From positions 62,001-126,000 of the forward strand of contig CACYHE010000008.1 of NCBI GenBank assembly GCA_902774185.1: a stretch of 64,000 nt of DNA, given 5' to 3'. Below the pieces are notes generated by a model. That model saw nothing but the letters and a program-made list of their open reading frames with translations. It did no database searches and was not told the origin of the DNA. A program made the translations under genes and the position numbers. Within the stretch, counting starts at the first letter, position 1, and each line of letters begins with the position of its first letter. Positions 54,851-63,400 of the stretch are shown here, in pieces. Source of the DNA: an uncultured Bacteroidales bacterium. Lineage in GTDB: Bacteria; Bacteroidota; Bacteroidia; Bacteroidales; Paludibacteraceae.

Positions 54851-55837
54851 TTAATTGCTAATAGTTCTAATTACAAAATAACGTATGATAATTTCGATGA
54901 CCAGACATAGCAGGGCAGCAACGAGGAAGGGCATAAAATTCTCCGTGTGCTTGCTATACTCCCGTACACGCAGCTTGGTCTTCTCCATCTGGTCGATCTG
55001 TTCGTAGATCGCTTTGAGCGTCTGGTTGTCGCTTGCCCGGAAATACTGTCCGCCGGTGGTCTGAGCGATGGAACGTAAAGTTGTCTCATCGAACTCGGGA
55101 TCCATCATGACGTACTGTTTACCGATAGGTGTCTGAACCGGAACGCGTGCCTGCCGGTAACTGCCCACACCGATGGTATAGACACGGATACCGAAGGTCT
55201 TGGCGATCTCTGCGGCGGTCTGAGGATCGATGTCACCGCGGTTATTGGATCCATCAGTGAGCAGGATGATCACTTTCGATTTGGTCTCACTGTCTTTCAT
55301 TCGGTTCACCGCGTTAGCCAGACCCAAACCGATCGCCGTACCGTCTTCGATCATACCGTAGTCCACCGCTTTGAAGAGGTTGACTAATGCGGCACGGTCG
55401 GTGGTTAACGGACACTGGGTAAAACTCTCTCCGGCAAAAACGACAAGACCGATCTGGTCGTTGGGACGGGCAAGGACGAAGTCCTCTGCCACTTTCTTTG
55501 CCGCCTCCAGACGGTTGGGAACCAGGTCCTCCGCCAACATCGTACCCGAGATGTCGAGTGCCATCATGATGTCGATACCTTCGGTACTCTGGGACGACCA
55601 GCGGTTGGTTAACTGCGGACGTGCCAGCACGATGGTCAACAGACTGATAGCGGCTACACGAAGTACGAACGGCACATGCAAAAGCCATACCCGAATGGTA
55701 CTCGGTTGCTTGGCAAAAGTGGAGGTACTGCTGATCTGTACGCTGGCATCGGACTTATGAAGTTCATAGATATACCAACCGATGACGGGTATCAGCAGCA
55801 GTAATAAAAATAAATATCCCGGATTAGCAAATGTCAT
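54851..55837 (-). CDS. batA: BatA: von Willebrand factor A protein
   Basis: A 328-residue VWA protein like BatB: N-terminal helices (~6-24 and ~53-70), MIDAS DISGTM (DxSxT; about residues 93-98), DGTAIGLGLANAVNR, LLTDGSNNRGDIDP, and a C-terminal helix (FMPFLVAALLCLVIEIIIRY). The start overlaps the stop of the DUF4381-like gene by 4 bases. Confidence 0.92.
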   Translation of the reverse strand: MTFANPGYLFLLLLLIPVIGWYIYELHKSDASVQISSTSTFAKQPSTIRVWLLHVPFVLRVAAISLLTIVLARPQLTNRWSSQSTEGIDIMMALDISGTMLAEDLVPNRLEAAKKVAEDFVLARPNDQIGLVVFAGESFTQCPLTTDRAALVNLFKAVDYGMIEDGTAIGLGLANAVNRMKDSETKSKVIILLTDGSNNRGDIDPQTAAEIAKTFGIRVYTIGVGSYRQARVPVQTPIGKQYVMMDPEFDETTLRSIAQTTGGQYFRASDNQTLKAIYEQIDQMEKTKLRVREYSKHTENFMPFLVAALLCLVIEIIIRYFVIRTISN

Positions 55838-56787
55838 ATACTCTCAACTTTTAACTTTTCACTACTCTCAACACTCAACTCTCCACTCTCAACTATTTTC
55901 GTGCTATTCACGAACTCATAAGCTGTGGAGAGCGCACTCTCGTTCTCATCGGGCGTCGTGTGCCATTTGGCGAACTTAACGAGGTCAGCCAGTTGCAGCA
56001 TCTTACGCAACTTCTCATAGAGCTCCTTGCCATCACCATTGACCAATGACAAATTACCATTGACCAATAGAGGTTTTACCTCTCTCAGCGTCTCGTCACT
56101 CGTCTTCTCGGTACTCTGTACGTCAAAACGACGACCGATATATTCGCGTACGACATCAGTCAGGTCGGTCTGGTACTCTTTGACCTTACCGTCCTTCCAG
56201 ATCTTGGTTGCTTTGATGGCATCGAGTTTCTCCAGAGCCACTTCGTCAGCCGGACGCAGTAACTCGGGCGCTATCGGTTCCTCTTTCGGTTTACGCAGGG
56301 AAACGAGCCAACGAACGAGGTAATAGATACCGATGCCCAAACCGATGAGGCCGAGCGCCAACAGTATCCATCGGATGATACCCCACCACCAGATAGGTGC
56401 TTTCTCGATATCTTTGATATCGGTAATGGCTAAGGTGGAGTCCATGACAAAAGGTTGCACGACATCCAACACCATGGCATCGGTCCAGAACGTGTCCTCT
56501 CCGCTTACCACCGGTAGGGGGTTGATGGAGAATAACGAATCCTGAAAACAGGTCAGCGTCAGGTCCTGCTTGAGTTGCAACCGACCGTCTTTGAAACGGG
56601 TGGTATCGACGGCGGTCTTTTGGACGATCTCGATACCGTCTTGCAAGGTCTCCCCGAAGACAGGTAACTCGACCCGTTCGGCGCCATCGCAGGTTACCTG
56701 CAGATGCATGGCGGTCTGGTCACCCATCATCAGCGTCGTCGAATCGATGCTCGCACTAACTACTATCGCTAATAAAAGATTTAACAT
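55834..56787 (-). CDS. DUF4381-like protein of the Bat operon
   Basis: A 317-residue envelope protein: short signal-like N-terminus, a beta-rich extracellular part (~10-125), one membrane helix (~133-158, WWWGIIRWILLALGLIGLGIGIYYL split) and a cytosolic helical part (EYQTDLTDVVREYIGRRF) that resembles DUF4381 proteins in other MoxR-VWA operons. The C-terminal tail KIVESGELSVESSEKLKVES and an inner LLVNGNLSLVNGDG are made of 7-bp arrays. Confidence 0.8.
   Translation of the reverse strand: MLNLLLAIVVSASIDSTTLMMGDQTAMHLQVTCDGAERVELPVFGETLQDGIEIVQKTAVDTTRFKDGRLQLKQDLTLTCFQDSLFSINPLPVVSGEDTFWTDAMVLDVVQPFVMDSTLAITDIKDIEKAPIWWWGIIRWILLALGLIGLGIGIYYLVRWLVSLRKPKEEPIAPELLRPADEVALEKLDAIKATKIWKDGKVKEYQTDLTDVVREYIGRRFDVQSTEKTSDETLREVKPLLVNGNLSLVNGDGKELYEKLRKMLQLADLVKFAKWHTTPDENESALSTAYEFVNSTKIVESGELSVESSEKLKVESI
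55840..55896. repeat. Heptanucleotide array forming the C-terminal tail
   Basis: Eight imperfect units of CAACTCT/CAACTTT/CCACTCT type covering the last ~20 codons and stop of the DUF4381-like gene. Confidence 0.88.
56032..56069. repeat. In-frame heptanucleotide array in the DUF4381-like gene
   Basis: Five units of ATTGACC/AATGACA/AATTACC type, read as LLVNGNL-SLVNGDG. Confidence 0.85.
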
Positions 56788-56811
56788 CTTAATAACTTTA
56801 AACTTTCTTCT

Positions 56812-56852
56812 ATCAAACTTCTCTAAACTCTATACTCTCAACTCTCAACTTC
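56812..56852. repeat. Heptanucleotide array at the end of the DUF58 gene
   Basis: Five to six units of CAACTCT/AAACTTC type, from the gap into the last codons of the DUF58 gene. Confidence 0.8.
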
Positions 56853-57732
56853 TGAAAAGCTGCATCAACTTTTTCACATAGTCTTCATCCGTGCGGATGG
56901 ATATATTATTCATACCGGTTTTGGTATAAACGGTTTCCAAAGCTGCTTGTTGGTCCCGCCAAGCCTTAGCGTAGGCGTTGCGAGTACTGCGGAAAGCGGT
57001 ATCGACCCACATACGTTTACCCGTCTCGGCGTCTCTCACTTTGATCAGTCCCACGTTAGGCATTTCTGCGTCCCGACGGTCGTAGATCTGGATCGCACTC
57101 AAATCATGCTTCCGGCTTGCGATGGTTACGGGGTCGGTTACTCCCTTCCCTTTAGGGAGGGGCAGGGGGTAGGCTCCTATAAAATCGCTTATCAGGAACG
57201 CCGTGCAGCGTCTCTTCTGGGCGTTCGTCAGGTACTGCAAAGCGGCATTGATATCCGTACCCGTATGGGCGGGTTCGAAACTCAGCAACTCACGGATAAT
57301 ATGCAGCACATGGCTCTTACCTTTCTTCGGCGGGATGAATTTCTCCACCTGGTCGCTGAAGAAGATAACGCCCACCTTATCGTTGTTCTCGATAGTAGAG
57401 AAGGCGAGGGTAGCGGCTACTTCGGCCATCGTGTCGCGTTTCATCTGGCTGATCGTACCGAAGTTACGACTGCCGCTGACATCGACGAGCAACATCACCG
57501 TTAGTTCTCGCTCCTCTTCGTAGATCTTGACGTACGGTCGGTTCATACGGGCGGTCACGTTCCAGTCGATGGCGCGTACGTCATCCCCCGGTTGGTACTC
57601 CCGCACCTCGCTGAACGCCATACCACGACCCTTGAACTGGCTGTGGTACTCGCCTGCGAAGATGTTCCGACTCAAGCCATGCGTCTTGATCTCTATCTTC
57701 CGAACTTTCTGTAATAACTCTTCTGAAGTCAT
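56845..57732 (-). CDS. DUF58 domain protein of the Bat operon
   Basis: A 295-residue protein with the DUF58 core HSQFKGRGMAFSEVREYQPGDDVRAIDWNVTAR (about residues 30-62), followed by a VWA-like domain with MLLVDVSGSRNFG (DxSGS). DUF58 proteins are found with MoxR ATPases. A palindromic insert at 57141-57172 adds GAYPLPLPKGKGVTDP to the VWA part. 67 bases downstream of moxR, with repeats in the gap. Confidence 0.92.
   Translation of the reverse strand: MTSEELLQKVRKIEIKTHGLSRNIFAGEYHSQFKGRGMAFSEVREYQPGDDVRAIDWNVTARMNRPYVKIYEEERELTVMLLVDVSGSRNFGTISQMKRDTMAEVAATLAFSTIENNDKVGVIFFSDQVEKFIPPKKGKSHVLHIIRELLSFEPAHTGTDINAALQYLTNAQKRRCTAFLISDFIGAYPLPLPKGKGVTDPVTIASRKHDLSAIQIYDRRDAEMPNVGLIKVRDAETGKRMWVDTAFRSTRNAYAKAWRDQQAALETVYTKTGMNNISIRTDEDYVKKLMQLFRS
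57141..57172. repeat. Palindromic GC-rich insert in the DUF58 gene
   Basis: CTTCCC-TTTA-GGGAGG arms with a further C-rich/G-rich flank, read as PLPLPKGKGV; breaks an otherwise continuous VWA segment. Confidence 0.72.
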
Positions 57733-57733
57733 A

Positions 57734-57798
57734 AAACTTTCAACTTTCCACTTTCAACTAGACGACTTCTCTAAACTCTCAACTTTCAACTCTCAACT
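57734..57798. repeat. Heptanucleotide array between moxR and the DUF58 gene
   Basis: Eight or nine units of CAACTTT/CCACTTT/CAACTCT/AAACTCT type filling the gap. Confidence 0.85.
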
Positions 57799-57799
57799 A

Positions 57800-58795
57800 T
57801 TAAGGTACTTGTACCGCATTGAGTACTTCCGTAATGATATCTTCTGTGGTGATATTGTTAGCCTCTGCTTCGTACGTCAGACCGATACGGTGTCTCAGCA
57901 CGTCGTAGCAAACGGCACGAACATCTTCCGGCGTCACGTAACCTCTCCTATGAATAAACGCGTACGCACGTGCAGCCTTCGCCAAATTGATCGAAGCACG
58001 GGGACTACCGCCGAAAGCGATCATCTGCTTCAGGTCCTTCAGACCGTACTCTTCCGGTTGACGGGTAGCAAAGACGATATCGACGATGTATTTCTCGATC
58101 TTCTCGTCCAGATAAACCTCCTCCACGATCTTACGTGCCTTGATGATATCGGCGGTACTCAAGATCGGCAGCACGGTCTTCTTCTCGGAAGCGATGTTCT
58201 GACGAATGATAGCCTGCTCCTCCTCTTTCTTCGGATAACCGATAACGACCTTCAGCATGAAACGGTCGGTCTGTGCTTCGGGCAGCGGGTAGGTACCTTC
58301 CTGCTCAATCGGGTTCTGGGTAGCCAGAACCAGGAACGGGTCATCCAACTTGAAGGTCTGCTCACCGATCGTCACTTGACGCTCTTGCATCGCTTCGAGC
58401 AACGCACTCTGCACTTTCGCCGGAGCACGGTTGATCTCATCTGCCAACACAAAATTAGCGAAGATAGGACCGCGTTTGACCGTAAACTCTTCGCTCTTCT
58501 GACTGTAGATCTGCGTACCGATCACGTCGGCAGGCAACAGATCGGGGGTAAACTGAATACGACTAAAATCGGCTTTGATCAAGTCGCTGAGGGTCTTGAT
58601 GGCGAGGGTTTTTGCCAAACCCGGCACGCCTTCCAACAATATGTGCCCGTCGCTCAACAGACCGATCAACAGACTCTCTACAAGGTGCTTCTGACCTACA
58701 ATCACTTGATTCATACCCAACGTAAGGGCATCTACAAACGAACTCTCGCGCTCCACGCGCTCTTGCAGTTCTCTAATATCCACTGGATTTTGCAT
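57800..58795 (-). CDS. MoxR-family AAA+ ATPase
   Basis: A 331-residue AAA+ ATPase, first gene of the Bat operon; MoxR proteins act as chaperones for metal or protein complexes. Walker A is the variant GHILLEGVPGLAKTL (~50-64), Walker B NFVLADEINRAPAKVQSALLEAM (~111-133), sensor-1 LATQNPIEQEGTYPLPEAQTDRFM, arginine-finger region and a lid with GGSPRASINLAKAARAYAFI. Length is normal. Confidence 0.95.
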   Translation of the reverse strand: MQNPVDIRELQERVERESSFVDALTLGMNQVIVGQKHLVESLLIGLLSDGHILLEGVPGLAKTLAIKTLSDLIKADFSRIQFTPDLLPADVIGTQIYSQKSEEFTVKRGPIFANFVLADEINRAPAKVQSALLEAMQERQVTIGEQTFKLDDPFLVLATQNPIEQEGTYPLPEAQTDRFMLKVVIGYPKKEEEQAIIRQNIASEKKTVLPILSTADIIKARKIVEEVYLDEKIEKYIVDIVFATRQPEEYGLKDLKQMIAFGGSPRASINLAKAARAYAFIHRRGYVTPEDVRAVCYDVLRHRIGLTYEAEANNITTEDIITEVLNAVQVP

Positions 58796-58865
58796 AATGT
58801 ATATAGTGTTTTATTTAATTTTCTATCTTCATCCTCTCATCCCACTCATCCCACTCATCCTTCCT

Positions 58866-58917
58866 AACTCCCTATAGCTTCCTATAGCGTCCTATTCCTC
58901 CCTATAGCGTCCTATTT
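58866..58917. repeat. Decanucleotide array upstream of moxR
   Basis: Five units of TCCTATAGCG/CCCTATAGCT/TCCTATTCCT (10 bp). Confidence 0.88.
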
Positions 58918-58950
58918 TTATCAACAAATTCCGTGCCAAACTACCTTTCT

Positions 58951-59056
58951 TCGTTCCTTTTCCGCAATTTTATGCGGATCTTCCATCTCTTCGTTCCTTT
59001 TCCGCAATTTTATGCGGATCTTCCATCTTCGTCCTTTTCCCGCAATTTTATGCGGG
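58951..59056. repeat. Three 40-bp repeats each carrying a hairpin
   Basis: Two near-identical 40-bp units (58951-58990, 58991-59030) and a partial third. Each has TCCGCA-ATTTTA-TGCGGA; in the third the arms are CCCGCA and TGCGGG, a compensatory change that keeps the stem. They lie in the moxR upstream region. Confidence 0.85.
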
Positions 59057-59153
59057 TTCGTTCTTTGCTGCAGTTGTTATTTGCCTTTTATAGCGTTTAT
59101 GCGTCGCATATTTATGTGCGGCATATATTTTTTTCCATTTTCCAGCCCCAAAA

Positions 59154-59185
59154 TTTGCATATATCAAAATTTTTCCGTACCTTTG
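59154..59185 (+). promoter_or_regulatory. Promoter of the 59379 gene
   Basis: TTTGCATATATCA (59154-59166), a T-rich spacer and TACCTTTG (59178-59185). Confidence 0.78.
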
Positions 59186-59191
59186 CACCCG

Positions 59192-59378
59192 ATTTTCAAC
59201 AAGCATAGTCTTTCGTTGGGTGCTTCGCGTGAGAACGCGAAGGATGACCCTCTTCATAGTCCCTCTCGGTCCCGGAAAGGGGTAAAATAAGGGGAAAACC
59301 GTATGAGGAAACTATGAGTCCTAGACCATACTTATTTTAGAAACGTATAACACACATAAATACAACACATTACAAAAT
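59192..59378 (+). promoter_or_regulatory. Structured 5' leader of the 59379 gene
   Basis: A ~185-base leader. CTTCGCGT-GAGA-ACGCGAAG (59223-59242) is a perfect 8-bp stem with a GNRA tetraloop. TAAAATAA (59283-59290) pairs with TTATTTTA (59332-59339), next to GTATG/CATAC (59301-59305 / 59327-59331). CATAGT (59255-59260) can pair with ACTATG (59311-59316), which crosses the previous stem, so either a pseudoknot or a switch between two folds is possible. No known riboswitch class recognised. Confidence 0.5.
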
Positions 59379-60146
59379 ATGTCACGGCATTTGAAAACAC
59401 GCATAATGAACCGTATGGACATCATCATAAGCCATTATGAGCACCTTCCGTCCAATACCGCGCCTCGTGCACGGGGAGTGCGTTATTTCGTGCCGATAGA
59501 ACTCTTCAAAGCCTATTGGGGAGCGATGAATACCGTCGAAGAAGGCCAACACTACCGCAAACACATCGTTGTCCGCCGAATGCCCTATGCGAAAGGACTC
59601 CTCCAACTCTATACCTACCACTTCCCGACGCACTGGTCTGCAGCCTGTGTAGCTAACCGCGAACTCATCAAGCAAGCCCAGCGCTATGCCCATGCACTTG
59701 AGCACGACCACTCTTACGCAGCCCTTGAATGGAGAATGCGTTTCTTCCGTCATTACTACCGTGTTGTCAAAGGCGGTCACGCTCCCGAACCCGGCCTCAA
59801 AGCCTACTCCCGTTTCTATCAGTACGCCTACGTCTGTATCTACCGTGACCTCAAAGCCGAGCAGCAATCCCGCCTCCACTCCGAGGCATCCTCCCGCCTT
59901 CAATCCGCTCAATCCGCCTCACAAAATACTCCGTTGACTGCGCAGAATGAAAGTTCTGCGTCTGTATCCGCGTCTCAAACCACCTCAAACGATCTCAAAC
60001 AACATCAAACTACCTCAAACGATATTTTCTTCTCTCCCATAGACCTTTGTCCCTCCCGCCATTTCACACCCGCCTTCCGTCACCGTACCGCCAACGATTC
60101 CGCCCATAAATGGCTCCGCCAATACGCCCCTTCCCCCGGTGGTTAA
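59379..60146 (+). CDS. Unknown protein with a repeat-derived segment (255 residues)
   Basis: A basic, aromatic-rich soluble protein (MSRHLKTRIMNRMDIIISHYEH...), with VRYFVPIELFKAYWGAMNTVEEG and YAALEWRMRFFRHYYRVVKGG, then a low-complexity Ser/Gln/Ala region and KQHQTTSNDIFFSP. Not recognised; possibly nucleic-acid binding from charge alone. ATGs at codons 10 and 13 are also possible starts. Residues ~198-215 derive from a decanucleotide array. It has its own strong promoter and structured leader, and no operon partner. Confidence 0.7.
   Translation: MSRHLKTRIMNRMDIIISHYEHLPSNTAPRARGVRYFVPIELFKAYWGAMNTVEEGQHYRKHIVVRRMPYAKGLLQLYTYHFPTHWSAACVANRELIKQAQRYAHALEHDHSYAALEWRMRFFRHYYRVVKGGHAPEPGLKAYSRFYQYAYVCIYRDLKAEQQSRLHSEASSRLQSAQSASQNTPLTAQNESSASVSASQTTSNDLKQHQTTSNDIFFSPIDLCPSRHFTPAFRHRTANDSAHKWLRQYAPSPGG
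59984..60024. repeat. In-frame decanucleotide array in the 59379 gene
   Basis: Five units of CCTCAAACGA/TCTCAAACAA type (10 bp), read as SQTTSNDLKQ-HQTTSNDIF. Confidence 0.9.
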
Positions 60147-60319
60147 TACCGTTTCTCTTTTTTCTATGTCCATTTCGTCGGATGGCATCTTATTTGCATC
60201 TCTCATTGATATTTTAAATATTTCTTAAAAATAGTACATTTTGCAAAGTGGATTTAGCAACACTCTTTAGAGTGGGGCTTAATAATCGTATATTTTTTAA
60301 TAAACAACGCTATTGTGGG

Positions 60320-60343
60320 GTTGCGAAAAAAGCAGTAATTTTG
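60320..60343 (+). promoter_or_regulatory. Promoter of the PCMD protein gene
   Basis: GGTTGCG, an A run and TAATTTTG (60336-60343), about 64 bases before the ATG at 60407. It lacks the CATAT element seen at other promoters here. The rest of the 260-bp gap (60147-60406) holds nothing else I recognise. Confidence 0.65.
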
Positions 60344-60406
60344 CAGTCGTAGAAAAATGCGCTATTTTGCGCCAAAAAACATAAGAAATTGAATAGAAAT
60401 ATTAAT

Positions 60407-63400
60407 ATGAGTAAATTTTTGCGGTTAAGTATGGTCCTTTGGATGTCGTTGATGACATCGATGACCTTTGCGCAACAACTTCCGGATCCGCATTTTGAGG
60501 ATTGGTCGGGTGAGAAATTCAACGGAGAAGCACAACCGAAGTATTGGAATTTTTCCAATGTGGATCAAGTGGGACAGAAATTCAGCTTTGCACACAAGGG
60601 AACGGGGCGTAGCGGCGGTTCGCTCAAGATTCAGGACCAGTTCGTGGGAGTGGATATCGGTGTGACGAGTATCGGTGCCACGTCGCCGGGATATGTAGCT
60701 TTGGGTCATCCCTGGGCATATGTAGCCAGCGTGACGGCTATCAACGGAGCTACCGCCGGAACCTACGGCGGTATCAGTTGGAAATACCGTCCGGATTCGA
60801 TGGTGGTGTGGGTCAAGCGTTACTATGACAGTTCGGTGATGGAAGCTGCGGGCGATCATATCAAAGATGAGCATTTCCACTTGCTTTACTACGCATGGAA
60901 GGGTACCTCCAAAGGAGCATCGTATAGGGCGAAAGACCTCTCCTGTACGGACCTCTCGACGGCGGCTCCCACCTATTGTGTGGACGAGGAGTCCGATATC
61001 CGTCAAGGTACGAACGGCAACGAGTGCGGAACCAAAGAGTTCGCTACGCAGGTTGCAGAGGGTTGGTTCTACCAGAAGAAAGCGTACGCCAACTGGACCC
61101 GTATCGTGGTACCGATCTATTATCTGAACGATGAGACGCCGCAGAAATGTAACGTCATCCTGTCTGCCGGTCGTTATCCCGATTTCCGTGCGAACAGCGG
61201 TCAGTACGCCGGTAGCACGTTGGAGGTAGATGACATCGAATTGATCTACTCCAGTAAAATACAGAAGTTATTCGTAGGCGGGCGCGAATGGAAGGGTTTT
61301 GACCCCAACAGCTCTGCCGAGCAGGTATGCTCGTTGGGAGCCGATGCAACGGAGATACCGGAGTTGACACCTTACCGTGGTGTCGGTTCGCTCACCAATA
61401 CCCGAGGCGGAACAACAGCTTTCCCGGGACGCCGCTTAAACAGCAGCGAATGCAGTATCACCTACGGTGAGGTAGATGGCGAACCGACCGTCATCACCGT
61501 CAAATCCGAGGACGGCAAGTCCACCACGACCTATCGTATCAAGTTTGTCTCGGTGGTAAGTAACAATGCACGTCTGTCGGATATCAAGGTGAACGGTCAG
61601 ACCATCAGCGGTTTCAATGCCTACCTGACGACGTATAACGTGGCGTTGCCGTATGGTACGACTGAGACGCCGGTGGTGGAAGCAACCACTCAAGACGCGA
61701 CCGCCAAGATGACGATCACCCAACCGACATCCGTCAACGGTACGGCGACGATCGCTGTAATCGCCAGTGACGGTACGACCAAGCAGACCTACACGCTGAA
61801 CTTCTCCGTAGCAGCCCTTTCGGACGCTACGCTGCAGAATATCTACTTGGACGGCGCCCCTCTGCCCGGTTTCCAACCCAACAAATCCAACTACACCGTG
61901 TCCCTGCCTTTGGGTACGACAACGGCGCCGGTAGTGACCTGGGAATCGGCATATAAGGAAGGTGCGCAGAAGGTCGAACTGCTGAACAACAGTCTGGTAG
62001 AGGGTGCGCAGATCAAAGTGTCCATCCCCGGAGGAACGGCAACGAAGACCTATAAGATCACCTACAAGATAGAAGCTTCGTCTTATTCGTACTTAGCCGG
62101 TATCTTCCTGGACGGCGAACCCTTGGAGGGTTTCGAACCGGAGAAAACCGCTTACACGATCACTTTGCCGCTTGGTACAACGACGTTGCCGGTAATCACA
62201 TGGACAGAAGGCGACAAATATCAGGAGATACAGAAAACAGAGGGTGGAGTAGATGGCGTGACGCGTATCGAGGTGAAAGCAGCCAGCGGTGCCACAACTA
62301 CCTACCGTCTGACCTTCCAAACAGAGAAATCGACCAATAACGCCTTGGCAGGTATCGCTATCAACGGCGAAGACCTCGAAGGCTTCGATCCCGACATCCT
62401 GACGTACACCGTCACCCTGCCTGCCGGAACGACTGCGCTTCCGGAGGTAAGTTTCACGCAAGGCGATGCATACCAGAAAGTGACGAAAACCATCAATACG
62501 GCGCTGATGACCGTTCGTCTGACGGTAGCCGCCGGGGACGGCTCGACACGGGTCTATCTGCTCTCTTTTGAGATCGAGAAATCCGTCAATGCCTTGCTGC
62601 AGATGATCTATCTGAACGGCAAAGCCTTAGACGGTTTTGTGCCGGAGCAGTTAAACTACTCGCTCGTATGGCAGGAGGCCACGATGCCCAAAGTGACGGT
62701 GCTTGCCAATGAGGGGCAGTCGGTGGCTATCTCCGCTCCGGCTTCCTACGGAACGGTTCAGATCATCGTGACACCGGAAGAAGGGACACCGAACACCTAT
62801 ACGGTGACCTTGATCTCTCCGGACGCCGTTTCGATACCGGCTTTCCCGGACGATATGTTCCCCGCTTCGACGAATGCGAACCTTGCCGCACTCTATATCG
62901 ACGGTGCTAAATACGAAGCGTTCAACGAAGAGACGCTTACCTATACCTACGACCTGGCTTGGCGTACGTACCAAGTGCCGGCGATCCTTCCGGTAGCAGG
63001 TGACAAAGGGCAGACCATCACCATCGAGCACGGAGCGGTGAACCGTCCGACGTTCATTCATGTGATGGCAGCCGATAAGACGACAAGCAAGACCTATACC
63101 ATCCAATTCAACGTGCCGAAGTCGGGCAACACCAGCTTGGCATCGGTGGATTTAGACGGAGTGGATAACTTCACGTTTGATCCGAATACCTATAACTATA
63201 CGGGTCTGATGCTGCCGTACGGAACGACGGAAACGCCGACTATTATGGCAGAGCGGGCAGAACCCGAACAGTCGCTGCTCATCACCGAAGCGCCTATCGG
63301 CACGCCGTCCACCATCGTAGTGACGGCAGAAGACGGTACGACGGTTACCTATTCGTTCTCCTACCAACTGGCATACCCCGAAAAGGAGAATATCTTGTTG

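Larger units (their letters stand above)
58796..59153. other. Repeat-rich intergenic region upstream of moxR
   Basis: Together with the following promoter and leader this is a 583-bp stretch without a gene (58796-59378). It holds, in order, nonamers of CTCATCCCA (58836-58860), a decanucleotide array (58866-58917), three 40-bp hairpin repeats (58951-59056), and TATATTT-rich DNA. I see no clear moxR promoter box; one must lie here. Confidence 0.6.

Noticed and set aside
57527..58867. Plus-strand open frame of about 446 codons opposite moxR
   Set aside because: moxR on the other strand has all AAA+ motifs; the plus-strand reading is a shadow and runs across repeat arrays.
58951..59056. CRISPR-like repeat array
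   Set aside because: The 40-bp period is a plain tandem repeat with no variable spacers, only three copies, and no cas genes nearby.
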